Positions 11,136 through 21,486 of a DNA stretch of 64,000 nucleotides are shown here, piece by piece. The translations under genes and the position numbers were made by a program. The notes under the pieces were generated by a model, which saw only the letters and a program-made list of their open reading frames with translations, was not told where the DNA came from and did not search any database. The stretch covers positions 1,701,932 to 1,765,931 of the forward strand of contig JAJEKV010000083.1 of assembly GCA_021234155.1 (NCBI GenBank). Reading direction: 5' to 3'. Source of the DNA: Isoetes taiwanensis (taxonomy: Eukaryota; Streptophyta; Lycopodiopsida; Isoetales; Isoetaceae). The number at the start of each line of letters is the position of its first letter. Position 1 is the first letter of the stretch.

Positions 11136-12475
11136 GATAGGATCAGGATAATATTTGGCAGAGGTTATTCTCACAAGTAAGACAGCAAAAACTGGAGACG
11201 AAAATGAGGTTAGAGATTGACGTGCTTGGAACTGCTATGAAAACGTTTCTAGAAGCAGATTTAAGTGTTTCGACATTGATGTATATGTGGGTACAAAACA
11301 ATCAAATTGGAAGAACAAGACTCAGTCCACATATGGAATTCTCGCCGTGTATATTCCCCGGGTCTTTGAGCAAGTTTCGATGCCATTCAAGCAGATTTCA
11401 ATTCCAAATCATTGGACTTGCTCAATGCCATTCAAGCGATTTCAATTCCAAATCATGGGGGCCTAGTTTGGATTTCAATTCCAAATATGTGTCGGTGTCT
11501 AGTTTGCATGGCCAAATAATTGGGCAACTCATTTCATTAGTTGGGATTGAATGGTTCGTCTGGGACCCATTTCTATGCATCTCATTGGTTGGAAGACTAT
11601 GGAACTGGTCTTGGTTGTGAGACTACGAAACTGGTCTATTGAAGATTTCATCTGTTTCGCAGACTTTAAAGTCTGGTCTTTACAGACTTTAAAGTCCGGT
11701 CTTTTGAAGTTTGGTTGGGATGGGAACAAAACCAAAAGCGACAACAAAAGCCAAAAGCAAAAAGTACGGCACTTGACAACCACCACACAAAACCCACTTC
11801 ATATTCACGATTGGAATTACGCAAGCCAAAGTGAGAAAATAAGGAAAAGAATAGCCAAGCCTCCATAAATAGCATTGCACAATGGCATACTTTTCTCATA
11901 AGCATCATAAGCGGGTAAGATGGCAAGCCAAAAGATAAAGTAGATGAGCTTTACAAAATGGGGAACAGTTCTACAAGCGAATTTCAAATGCATACAAGAG
12001 GAAAGCAAAAATCCATCTATTTATTCTTGGATCTGGAACCGATGAGCAGATTACTTTCGCTGATGTCTACCGCAATGTGACACAGAAGGAGGAGAGAGAT
12101 CAAATTTTGAGAGATCAAATTTTGAGCTACTTTGAAATTTTGAGCTATGGGAAAGGGAAGTTGGATTATTTCGGATGTATTACACTCTTATGCGTTATGG
12201 AGAAGGAAAAATTTTGCAAGAAGTGCAAGTATATTTTGTTCAATGTCCTACTACCACGCTGTCATCATGGTTATAAGATGATTTGGTGTGGTCAGTGTCA
12301 TAGGATTGTTGGATGGTGTGATCAGTGTCATAGGACGCCTCAATAGCCACTTTTACACACCAAGGCATCATCTTCTGGCTCCCACAACCGAAGCTCCAAG
12401 GCATCATCTTCGGGCCCTCCCCATCCCCGGGCTACGGGGCCATCATCTTCTGGCCACTCCCAGGATATAGTGCCA
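11136..12475 (+). repeat. Segmental duplication, copy A (with EF-hand pseudogene)
   Basis: It matches 16887-18285 in the same orientation, from GATAGGATC through the EF-hand gene and the GCATCATCTTCTGGC repeats after it. Copy A starts 15 bp after the Helitron 3' end. The copies differ by an extra stretch of about 110 bp in copy B (about 16,985-17,130) and scattered small indels. Confidence 0.9.
11920..12346 (+). pseudogene. EF-hand/Cys-pair protein, frameshifted copy
   Basis: Counterpart of the open gene at 17797. The start codon and first residues are kept, but one A is missing early on, so the frame meets TAG after seven codons. The calcium-binding-loop region is also altered. The second half is again open from 12077 and preserves the repeated DQIL segment and all CxxC pairs. 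It would give no full-length product unless the missing base is a sequence error. Confidence 0.75.
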
Positions 12476-12496
12476 TATTCTGGCCACTCCCGGGAT

Positions 12497-13012
12497 AGCT
12501 CGGGTCAATTGCAGTTTTTTCTTTTCATGTTGCATCATCGTTGGCAATAGAATTGGCTCTATGAAATAATCGACACGCCAAGGACGTGGATGGGCCTTTA
12601 GTCCAAAAAGGGCTTTTAGTCCAAAAGAGGGCCTATGGTCCAAAGAGGGCTTTTAGTCCAAGGAAGGACCAAAGGGGGCGTGCATGCTATATAGTAGCTC
12701 GGGGGAGAGCTCTGGGGCAGCTGTGTCTTGGCTGAGGGCTCGTGGTTGGGTGGTGAGATAGCGTGCCACGTCAAGAGTCCATTTTATCGACTTAGTTATT
12801 TTAATAGTTAATAGCAGATTTACCAAGTAGAATCCATCACTGGATGCTTGTATCTTAGTCACTTTAGTTTACTGCGTACAATTCAACTGCACATATAAAT
12901 CTGTAGTGGATCATTTCTGGAGAAAGAGAATGTTAAACTACATATAAAGGAGATTAAAGTGACCATGCTAATCATTAGAACATCTTAACTCTAAGATGTG
13001 CAATTGACTGCA
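12497..13012. repeat. Dispersed direct repeat, occupied copy
   Basis: Second copy of 4877-5166, interrupted by the 211-bp insertion at 12575-12785. Both flanks align to the unoccupied copy without a gap at the insertion point. Confidence 0.88.
12575..12785 (+). mobile_element. Solo-LTR-like insertion
   Basis: 211 bp, flanked by ATCGAC at 12569-12574 and 12786-12791 and absent from the paralogous site at 4877-5166. Its second half matches the LTR of the chromovirus at 18882: a TATA-like stretch, then GCTCGGGGGAGAGCTC, CTGAG.GCTCGTGGTTGGGTGG and a CACGTCA block. The first half carries about four short repeats of the form AGTCCAAAAGAGGGCTTTT in place of the chromovirus LTR's GCATGCATCC repeats. 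It is best explained as a solo LTR of a related family left by LTR-LTR recombination. The ends are not TG..CA, so the exact border is uncertain by 1-2 bp. Confidence 0.75.
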
Positions 13013-13060
13013 AACAGAACATCGTACTACAAAGAGAATGTCTGGTTACCCAGTGCGTGC

Positions 13061-13200
13061 TAACTCCAATAGGATAGTTTTCAAAAGTGGCAAGGACACA
13101 ATGTACTAACAAAATATCTAATTATTTAGATGGTGTTGTGGTAACTCCAAGAGGATAATTTTTATAAGTGGCAAGGACACAATGTGCCAACAAAAGAACA
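13061..13200. repeat. Tandem duplication, about 81 bp x 2
   Basis: Units begin TAACTCCAA at 13061 and 13142 and share AGTGGCAAGGACACAATGT. The final ACACAATGTACCAACAAAA is repeated once more. Confidence 0.75.
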
Positions 13201-14247
13201 CAATGTACCAACAAAATGTATATTTATACTTATTAAAAGCTAAATCTTTGCAATTATTTCTGGCAGAGACCGAGTGTAATTGCAAACCCATCTATTTAAA
13301 AGTTTAAAATCAATATATTGCAATCTTCAAAGAATATATATGTTTGATCTCAAATCATACACAAATATGAAAAGGAGCCATTAGAATATATTTCAAAATT
13401 CTACTATCATTTCAATAAATTACCAAAAAGCCATTAGAAAGCTATCTTCTTCTTGAAGAAAACAGGAGTTAAAAAATTAGAGCCAATCGTCACAGGTTAC
13501 TTTCATGTCAAATTAAGATAAGTTTAATGCGATTTCTACATGTTCGGGCTATTGTGCGCGTGTTTGTTCCCCCAGTTAGAACATGTGAATTTTCGTACTT
13601 CTTTCAATGCATCTTCGGTTAGATCGTCTCTTCTTTGGGCCCAGCCGACGATGACTTTTGGTGGAAGCAATCTTGTGACCTGCCCAAATGAACCATCATC
13701 CCCTTCCACTACGGGACAAATACTTCCAAAGATAAGTGTTCCAATAGGACGCTAACATAGAGACACCACCACATAGAGACACCACCACAACATAGAGACA
13801 CCACCACAATTATGTTCTCAAGGACGAATGTCTGTGACCTTGCAAGTAGGTCCTCCATTTTTGAGGGAACCATGAAGTCTTAATAAACAACCATCTTTCT
13901 TTGAAGCGACTCAACTATATACCTGCTATTATCCGAGGCAACCGGAAAAAAAGATGCACATGGTTTCTAATAGCATGTGTCGCGGCAAAGATGATCGGAG
14001 CTCATCAATACTTGCAAACTCTTTTCCTAAAACTAAATTATCTTACGCATTATCCCCGGATAGTCAAGATCTTGCTCCATGCAATAACAACATCAATAAA
14101 ACCCGCAAAGGCAAACGGATGATTAGAAGACAATATGCAACATGATTAAAAAGCAATGCAAATCACAAGATGCATATCTGATTTTTGAAAGAATGCATGC
14201 ATCTCGATTTAGATCAAAAAGTTGAAAATGGAGTTGAAACCGAATTC
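13201..14247. other. No confident gene; short triple repeat inside
   Basis: An open frame at 13540-13755 (71 codons) has no recognisable family. At about 13757-13808 an ACATAGAGACACCACCACA unit is repeated three times. From about 13.5 kb the sequence is more GC-rich and looks like the error-prone type of region described in the findings. Confidence 0.4.
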
Positions 14248-14367
14248 GGGGATTACAAAGAGAATCCTTTTGCTGCCTCATAAAACAAATAATGCATGAT
14301 TGCTACAGGGGATTACAATGAGAATCCTTTTTGTCGCCTCATACAACAAATAATGCATGATTGCTCT
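14248..14367. repeat. Tandem duplication, 60 bp x 2
   Basis: Units begin GGGGATTACAA at 14248 and 14308 and share GAGAATCCTTTT, GCCTCATA and AATAATGCATGATTGCT. Confidence 0.85.
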
Positions 14368-15008
14368 GAGGGATTGCTTGCTCTGGGATTGTTTTCGATT
14401 TGAAGACATTTGAAGAAATCCCTTGGGATGAGGAACCATTTTTGTCCGGGATAATGTCTTATGCATCCGTGGAGACAAGAAGACTCCGTGCATGCAAACT
14501 TTTTCAAATTGAGGGACTTAATCCATGAAAAGGAAAGAAAACCCGGTTTTCACCGAGAATCACGAAAAAGGAAAGAGCAAAAACGCATTACCTTGCTTGC
14601 ATGCAACTCGTTTTTCTTCTTCTTCCATAGATTTGCTTGGCTAAATGACTACATTGGCGAAATTTTGAGGTACTCTTTTGCTGCAATCGATAGGAAGACA
14701 CTAAAATTAGAGTAGAAATGTATTCTAATAGCGATTACAAATCACAAAACATGCATGCATATCCGGTTTTTGAAAGAATGCATGCATCTCTCGACAAGAT
14801 AGATGCAAATTCAATTTTTGAAAGATCAAAAGAAATGATGAAACAAGATGAAAGTAAAGCAAACTTTTTCCAATTGAGGGACTTACCAAAAAAAAAAAAG
14901 AAAAATCATTGGGAACTTCTGCGAATCGATCGAAGCGATCAAAGGGTGGAAGAGATGAAAATGGCGCCACAATTTCTTCCCTGCTTATGTTTTTTCCCAT
15001 ACGTAGTA
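14368..15008. other. No confident gene; dispersed short repeats
   Basis: The block at about 14,730-14,800, containing TTTTTGAAAGAATGCATGCA, is a diverged copy of 14,150-14,215. Open frames at 14461-14715 and 14718-15092 have no family signature. Confidence 0.4.
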
Positions 15009-15120
15009 GAAGAGGAGGATAACCCTCCCCTGAGGGGATTATGGCAAATAACCCTCGAGGCCCGGCAGTCCGAGAGGGTTATTTTGCCATGATCCCCGAG
15101 AAGGGGAGGGTTAACTCCTT
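15009..15120. repeat. Long hairpin (inverted repeat)
   Basis: Two arms of about 45 nt pair with few mismatches around a GC-rich loop of about 15 nt (GGCCCGGCAGTCC). Each arm has the blocks TAACCCTCCCC, GGGGAT.ATGGCAAA and TAACCCTC, or their complements. It may be a foldback transposon tip, a small-RNA precursor or a regulatory hairpin. The sequence shows only the structure. Confidence 0.8.
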
Positions 15121-15346
15121 AACCACCGGTCCGGCGAGGTTGAATCAAGGCAAAACCTGGTAAAGAATCGGACTACTAGATTGGGTGCCAAAACAACAAC
15201 GCTACAAGAGCAAAAGCTTCAAATCCTTGCAAAAAGCTTAGATCTTTGTCAGTTGGTAAGCTCTCTTTTAAGCAAAGGTAACCACAGCCCCGTAAAGCTC
15301 TTTTTGCCGAGGTAACCACAGGCCCCGAAAGCAAGTTTTTTAATAG

Positions 15347-15565
15347 GAAATAGGCATTGCAGGAACGAAAAAGAATGGTAGAAGCGGGGCTCATGCAAGT
15401 CTGTATGTTCCATTTGAATACATTCAAAAGCTCCAAAACGATGGAGCTTTTGCCCCAAATCGCCTCAACAGTAAAAGAGCCCAAATCTATTCCGCCGTAT
15501 GCTCAAATCGAGGAGCAGAGTCGTTGAACCGCTGTTGCGATGTTGCAAAAGCTTCGATTGGTTAG
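15347..15565 (+). CDS. Possible coding remnant, unidentified
   Basis: A stop-free frame of about 72 codons without its own ATG. The composition is balanced and protein-like, with the runs GRSGAHASLYVPFEYIQKL and LNSKRAQIYSAV. It ends at TAG 15563-15565 and is preceded in frame by TAG at 15344. I do not recognise the family. It could be one exon or one frame of a gene broken by small indels. Confidence 0.2.
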   Translation, partial: EIGIAGTKKNGRSGAHASLYVPFEYIQKLQNDGAFAPNRLNSKRAQIYSAVCSNRGAESLNRCCDVAKASIG

Positions 15566-15925
15566 ATGCGGCTCGGATCCCCGCCGATTTAAGGTCCGAT
15601 AAAAAATCCTCGATGCGGAAAAGAAATCTCGATCGTCTCCAAACAGCATGTCGATGCACCTCGTAATGCATCCCTTTAACGGAATAGAGACAAATTTAAC
15701 AACTTGCCGTTGTCCCGAAAGCAACCGCCTGTGCAACTTCCGATCCTACTCTCCGGATCCAAAGAAACTCGAGTTGGTTTAGAAAATGTGATGCCGGATG
15801 CCGTGAAAGAAACCTTTGATCGCCTCTCGATGTCTTGATGCGAAGAAAAAAACCATCGCAGAGATGCCTGATGCGGAACAGTAGATGCCGAGAACGAGAG
15901 CCGCTGCAAGAAGAAAAGCATATTG

Positions 15926-16015
15926 GGCATATTCGAGATTATCACGGTAATTACCCGAATATGCCGGTCGATAAGAATATTCTAGAGATTATTGCAATAA
16001 CTATCCGAATATTCC
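15926..16015. repeat. Tandem pair of stem-loop units
   Basis: Unit 1 is bounded by GGCATATTCG (15926-15935) and CGAATATGCC (15956-15965), a 10-bp inverted repeat. Unit 2 has GAATATTC at both ends (15975-15982 and 16007-16014). The inner sequences (GAGATTAT..TAA.TA.CC) are related, so this is a tandem duplication with about 48-bp period in which each unit can form a hairpin. Confidence 0.65.
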
Positions 16016-16886
16016 GTAGCGAACTAATATTCCAAAAATTATGGATTATAACCTAGTTTAGATCGGACGGTGGGGAGCTGGCTGGATCGTGTTAACCCCG
16101 CAAGGGCCGCGGTTAAGGAAGAATGGCATTTCGGTAATTTTAGAAATACCAATGGCTTTTGGGAATTGTTGAAAAATATAATGGTATATTGGTAATTTTC
16201 CCAAGAAAAATGAACTAACCCGAGTAAAATGAGCGAATCAAGGAAGAATTAGCGTAGAGAGCTTTGATAAACCAGCTCGCGCGGTTCTCGCATAGCATTC
16301 TCACCAACTGGCGAACAATAAGCGTTCCCATCGCCGTCTTTTGTGGAATATGTACCGAACTTGGAGGGCTCCAGTTGAGAAGCAAAGCTAGATCGATTCA
16401 AAAAAGCTCGGCACAATAACTTCCCCTCGGCAAAACCCCGATGGTTGCTCTTCTAGGCGGAGGGGGCGGTGTGCCACCAAAAAGGGAGCCGTGGATTACC
16501 ATATGGTAAAACTATGGTAATATGCGAAGCGATCTCGCGGCGAAGCTCGGTTAGGACCCCGCCTTTGCAAATTCCAAGGCCAACCGTGGCCTATGGAAAA
16601 CCCCTGTTTACCGGGACTTCCTTTAGATGCAAGCCATGCTTGCTCAAAATGCCCGCGGTGACCACAGTTCTTCAAATCGGAGACCCCGAGTAGTGAGTAG
16701 CAAGCACGGTTCTTCTAAGACTCTATTCACCTATGATGCCAAGGACAACTTGCGCATACGTAAAGAGAAAATGAGAAGGAGACGTAAAGAAAGGGCACGA
16801 TAATGCCACGTGGCGTAATTAAATCCTAGCCACCCAATCTAGGTCTCCATTGAAGACACACGCGGGATAATAATATTCTCTTAAGA
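16016..16886. other. No confident gene
   Basis: GC-rich for this window. A 74-codon frame at 16469-16693 reads like a protein (PRPTVAYGKPLFTGTSF) but has no family I recognise. It may be part of a gene whose other parts are out of frame. Confidence 0.3.
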
Positions 16887-17747
16887 GATAGGATCGAGAT
16901 TTGGCGTAAGGCTATTCTCACAAGTAAGACCTAAAAACCGAGACGAAAATGAGGTTAGAGAGAGATTGACGTGCTTAGAGGCGCACATGTAAATTTTTAG
17001 ATATTCACATGTAGTGCATCTAAGATTGCCGGTTTGACGCTCCGAAGCTATTTGTCCCGAACTGCTGGGGCAGTTTACACTGAAGCGTCTCAACGGCTTG
17101 ACGTCCCCACAAAAACTTGCATTGACATGTGGGCGTCCTTAGAACTGCTATGAAAACGTTTCTAGAAGCGATTTAAGTGTTTCTGACATTGATGTATATG
17201 TGTGGGTACAAAACAATCAAATTGGAAGAACAAGACTCAGGTCCACATATATGGAATTCTACGCCTTGTATATTCTCCGGTCTTTGAGGAAGTTTCAATG
17301 CCATTCAAGCGATTTCAATTAAATGCGGCGGGCCCTAGTTTGGATTTCAATTTCAAATCTGTGTCGGGTGTCTACTTTGCATGGCCAAATAATTGGGCAA
17401 CTCATTTCATTAGTTGGGATTGAATGGTTCGTCTGGGACCCATTTCTATGCATCTCATTGGTTGGAAGACTATGGAACTGGTCTTGGTTGGGAGACTACT
17501 GGCCCGGTCTATTGAAGATTTAAGTTACGCTCCGGACTTCAAAGTCTGGTCTTTAAAGACTTTAAAGTCCGGTCTTTTGAAGTTTGGTTGGGATGGGAAC
17601 AAAACCAAAAAGCAAAAGCACCTTCAACAAAAAGCCAAAAAGCAAAAAGTACGACGCCGACAACCACCACACAAAACCCACTTCATCTTCACGATTGGAA
17701 TTACACAAGCCAAAGTGAGAAAATAAGAAAAAGAATGGCCAGGCCTC

Positions 17748-17756
17748 CATAAATAG
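17748..17756 (+). promoter_or_regulatory. TATA-like box
   Basis: CATAAATAG, 49 bp before the ATG at 17797 and preserved at the same relative position in copy A. Confidence 0.4.
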
Positions 17757-17796
17757 CATTGCACAATGGCATACTTTTCTCATAAGCAGAGGTAAG

Positions 17797-18228
17797 ATGG
17801 CAAGCCAAAAAGATAAAGTAGATGAGCTTCACAAAAGGGGGGAAGAGTTCTACAAGCAATTTTCAACAGAACAGAGGGACGCAGTGAACGATCTATTTAA
17901 GCGCTTGGATACGAACCGTGATGGGCGGATTACTCGAGCTGATGTCTACTGCAATGTGACACAGAGAGATCAAATTTTGAGAGATCAAATTTTGAGCTAC
18001 TTTGAAATTTTGAGCTATGGGAAAGGGAGGTTGGATTTTTGGGGATGTATGACACTCTTGTACGTGATGGAGAAGGAAAAATTTTGCAAGAAGTGCAAGT
18101 ATATTTTGTTCGATGTGCTACTACCACGCTGTAGTCATGGTTATAAGATGATTCGGTGTGGTCAGTGTCTTAGGATTGTTGGGTGGTGTGATCAGTGTCA
18201 TAGGGCGCTAGCGACCAGCGTTACCTGA
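17797..18228 (+). CDS. Small EF-hand protein with C-terminal Cys-pair (zinc-ribbon-like) domain
   Basis: This 143-residue protein has one EF-hand loop at residues 38-49 (Asp38, Asn40, Asp42, Gly43, Ile45). Position 12 is Asp49 instead of the usual Glu. A duplicated DQIL helix segment follows at about 58-66. The C-terminal half has three CxxC pairs (97/100, 121/124, 131/134) plus Cys112 and His114, enough ligands for two zinc sites. There is no signal peptide or membrane segment, so it is likely cytosolic or nuclear. A calcium-sensing and zinc-binding role is inferred from residues; I do not know a named family with this architecture. The start is favoured by the uninterrupted frame and conservation of the ATG and TATA-like box in copy A. 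The other copy at 11920 is frameshifted, so this may be the only working one here. Confidence 0.7.
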   Translation: MASQKDKVDELHKRGEEFYKQFSTEQRDAVNDLFKRLDTNRDGRITRADVYCNVTQRDQILRDQILSYFEILSYGKGRLDFWGCMTLLYVMEKEKFCKKCKYILFDVLLPRCSHGYKMIRCGQCLRIVGWCDQCHRALATSVT

Positions 18229-18285
18229 CCAGCCGACTCAAGGCATCATCATCTTCTGGCTCCAAGGCATCATCTTCTGGCCATG

Positions 18286-18876
18286 CTATGGTTCCTTACT
18301 CGCAGGCTCGGCCCGATGTGTTTGAGCGCATCCGCACTGCCATCTCTGCCCTCTCTAGCTTGTGCACTATAATGTAACGATTGTTTCACAAATATTATGA
18401 AGCCCATGTGTTGCATACTATTATACTACGAATTGCATGTTTTCCATACTACTATTATAAATAAGAATGGCATGATTATACAGTCTCCAAATTTTGTGCT
18501 GTATTGTGCTATGCATGTTCTTTCTATTTTCAAATTTTTTGGCTTGTCCATTGTGTAGTGGTCCGGATTAGAATGTAGGTAGGTAGCCGGTCCGCGGCAT
18601 GTGGTTTATCTTCATGCCGATTGAAATGGGAGCCCTTCAGTTTTGCCCTGGATTTGCAGAGATTTCAGGGGAGGGATAAGATGCTCATCTCTTCCCTTGG
18701 CTGTCGAGAATTAGGGATGTGTTGCAGCTTGGATCAATATAATAGTGGTGCATGAATTTCTGTAAGTTTCTGTTGTTGTTTGCTTTCTAACTGTGCATTC
18801 AAATGTCGTGTTTGTTTGTACAGTGGATCCACATGTCCACATTGTCTTCAGCATAAAACAGGTCTAGGTTCATTAT
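18286..18876. other. Intergenic, no gene seen
   Basis: AT-rich sequence between the EF-hand gene and the chromovirus TSD. It may hold the 3' UTR of the EF-hand gene. Confidence 0.4.
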
Positions 18877-18881
18877 ACCTA
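18877..18881. repeat. Target-site duplication of chromovirus (left)
   Basis: ACCTA, identical to 23914-23918, directly outside the LTR ends. Confidence 0.85.
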
Positions 18882-19087
18882 TGCAATAGACATGGGACGT
18901 GGACGTCCATAGAGGGGTTGCATGCATCCCTAAAGGGGTTGCATGCATCTCTAGAGGGATTGCATGCATCCATAGAGGGTTTGCTAGCTATAAAGAGGCT
19001 CGGGGGAGAGCTCATGGGGCGTTCAGTATCTGTGCTGAGCTCGTGGTTGGGTGGCGAGTATAGCTAGCACGTCATTTGTGCGTTTCA
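18882..19087 (+). repeat. 5' LTR of chromovirus (206 bp)
   Basis: Starts TGCAATAGACATGGGACG and ends GTGCGTTTCA. It contains three tandem units with GGGGTTGCATGCATCC (about 18,908-18,981). A TATAAA box lies at 18989-18994, the likely promoter for the genomic RNA. The 3' LTR has four such units, so the minisatellite changed in copy number. Confidence 0.92.
18989..18994 (+). promoter_or_regulatory. TATA box in 5' LTR
   Basis: TATAAA within GCTAGCTATAAAGAGGC, conserved in the 3' LTR. Confidence 0.6.
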
Positions 19088-19088
19088 G

Positions 19089-19100
19089 TAGTATCAGAGC
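19089..19100 (+). other. Primer-binding site (initiator tRNA-Met)
   Basis: TAGTATCAGAGC, one base different from the common plant PBS TGGTATCAGAGC, placed 1 nt after the 5' LTR. Confidence 0.85.
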
Positions 19101-19111
19101 TTCAAGTTGTG

Positions 19112-19498
19112 ATGGACCAATCCGCTGAGGAAGTGGATCGGATAATGGAGTTGGAGACCGACAATGCGATTTTGAGCGAAAAGTTGGAAGCTGCTTTAGC
19201 TCGCATACATGAGCTTCAGGACATGGACTCGCTTTGGGCCGAAGTTCGGCAGTTGAAGTTGTCACATGATGCAGGACATCCACGTGTCAGTAGTATTAAG
19301 ACTGGCGCGAATGTGAAAATTGAGTTCAAACCTTATTTGGTAGCCACGGATGATGCAGAGGAACTCTTTGCATGGTTGCGGGATCTGAACTCATATTTCG
19401 CCAAGACCAAAGATGATGATGACACTCAGCTTTATTTTGCTGAACGTCATTTAGGAGGGGTCGCTAAGGATTGGTGGCTTGATCTACTCAAGCACTGA
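19112..19498 (+). CDS. gag fragment of chromovirus
   Basis: Starts at the ATG 12 nt after the PBS. The first 50 residues form a coiled coil (LETDNAILSEKLEAALARI). The retrotransposon gag domain follows with ELFAWLRDLNSYF and the Ala-Lys-Asp-Trp-Trp core near residues 116-121. This structural protein packages the element RNA. The frame stops at 19498, but gag-like sequence continues in other frames to about 19,900. Confidence 0.85.
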   Translation: MDQSAEEVDRIMELETDNAILSEKLEAALARIHELQDMDSLWAEVRQLKLSHDAGHPRVSSIKTGANVKIEFKPYLVATDDAEELFAWLRDLNSYFAKTKDDDDTQLYFAERHLGGVAKDWWLDLLKH

Positions 19499-20281
19499 CC
19501 TAAGGAAACTCCGATCACAACATTTGCGAGTTTGAGACACTCATTAAGGAAAGGTTTACGGGTCATAATTGGGAGCGGGGATTTGCTCATGAGAATGGAA
19601 CCCATTGACCCGACAAGACAAGGAGTCCGTTAAGTGATTTTTTTGGCAAGAGTCTTGAAGAAAGATCTCCAGCAGCAAAAATGATGCGAGAAATCTGGCC
19701 GGTTGATGGGGCGGTGTCCATCGTTGGATCCGGAGCCAAGTTGGATCTTCAAGCGGCAAACCTTTCTTTTGGGGCCCTCTGCAAACTAGCGAAAAAAAGT
19801 TGAAGAGGAGGGTCTTTCATTAACTTTCGGGCCATCAATGCACAAAGGGGTTTAAACCTATGTCGTATGATTCCCGGTGGGTCATTCTCACAAGTTTGTT
19901 AAACAGGTGCATCGTGAAGGGCGTAACAATGGAGATCATGTTCCTACTATTTACGCTTTAGGGTCGGTGCAAAGCGTTCTCGGGAGGAGGATAAGTCTTA
20001 CCGCAAGAGAGGGAGCCTAATGAATCCTATATGGCTCGGAAGAATCGCCTCCGTCGTGAGCATAAGTGTTTTATTTGCTCTAGTCGACCATAAATTTTTT
20101 TTGAATGTTCTAGGTACACCCCAAGGAAAAAAGGGATTCAAAACCGGTACATCTAAAGTTCCACGAGTCGAAGAAAGAAAGCGGGACAAAGGCGGTGGCT
20201 TTTGTGGGTCATTCTATACACTAGACCATCCCCGAACATAGTCGACTTTTTGCATTTTGGGCAAAATCGATCGAGAAAGTG

Positions 20282-20323
20282 CATGCTCTTTTTGACCACG
20301 GTAGTGAGTTTGATGTGATTTCG
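20282..20323 (+). pseudogene. Aspartic protease remnant of chromovirus
   Basis: The frame reads ALFDHGSEFDVIS, which fits the active-site region of retroviral-type proteases with Asp-His-Gly in place of Asp-Ser/Thr-Gly. Neighbouring coding is out of frame. Confidence 0.55.
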
Positions 20324-20935
20324 ACGGGTTAATGAAGGCGTTGGACTTGTCCACTATTCCATTGACAAATGCGATGGATTTGTCGTCCGCTTTTAAGTGG
20401 TCAACTTTCACCTTGTGCCTTGGTTGTTAAAGATTTGGAATATTCCATTCAAGGTTTTAACGCAAGGCGTACTTTTGGTGGCTGACCTTGGCGGTGTGGA
20501 TCTTTTGATTGGGATGCCCGGCATCAAGAGTATAATCCTTTGGTTGGTTGGGTTTACGGTACTCTTTTTTGTTAGCCTTGGATGGCGGGAAAAAGACCTT
20601 TAAGTTGGTTAAAGATCTTGTGATAGCCCCATTCCAATGGTTTTACATTGTTCAATTTAAGCGTTTGGCAATGAAATCTCATTTTGTTTACTTGGTGGGT
20701 TTGCGTAATAAGCCAATTACATCACCAATAAATGAAAGCGTCAAACTTTGTTTCTTATGAATCATTACGATGTGTTTTCTAATGACATTGCCGCATCATT
20801 ACCTCCTTAAAGCGGCGAGAAGACCACAAAATTGATCTTTTTGCGGAAAGGAACCCCCAAATCAAGCTCCTTATATGAGAATGCATGGGCAACATGTTGA
20901 GATTAATCCAAACTTGATGAGTTACTTCAAGCTGG

Positions 20936-21480
20936 TTGATTCAGCATAGCTCTTCACCTTTTGGTGCACCGTTTTCTTGGTCGGGAAAAAAGGACAATTC
21001 TTGGCGTATGTATATTGACTACCGTGCCTTGAATAAGATTACTATAAAAAATAAGTTTCCTATTCCGTCTTGGATGATCTATTTGATCAATTACAAGGTG
21101 CTAAGGTTTTTAGTAAATGCGGATCTTAAATCCGGCTATTGGCAGCTTAAAGTGGCGCCGGAAAGGCGTGCATAAAATAGCATTTAGAAATCGACTTTTG
21201 GACATTATGAGTTTCTAGTCATGCCTTTTGGTCTCACAAATGTGCGGCTTCCTTTCTTGAGGTTAATGGGGTGAATCTTTGAGAATGTGCATGGTCATTT
21301 TGTAGTTGTTTTCTTTGATGATATTTTAGTTTTAGCAAGTCTTTAGAAGAACACTACTTGCATTTGCAAGAGGTTTTTTCTAAACTGAAAAAGAAAGGAT
21401 CACGCTCAATACTAAGAAAAAGTATATTCTTTCAATCGAGAGATTGAATACTTAAAAGCCATATTATCTGCGGTGAAGGT
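20936..21480 (+). pseudogene. Reverse transcriptase region of chromovirus (frameshifted)
   Basis: Open piece 20936-21175 has [19 protein letters not shown] and [13 protein letters not shown], classical gypsy RT motifs. After a frame change the catalytic FFDDILV is found at 21310-21330. Several 1-3 base changes break the frame. No complete RT is encoded as read. Confidence 0.88.
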
Positions 21481-21486
21481 CTCAAA

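Larger units (their letters stand above)
16887..18285 (+). repeat. Segmental duplication, copy B (with open EF-hand gene)
   Basis: Direct copy of 11136-12475. The two copies are separated by about 4.4 kb and share promoter, gene and 3' flank. Confidence 0.9.
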
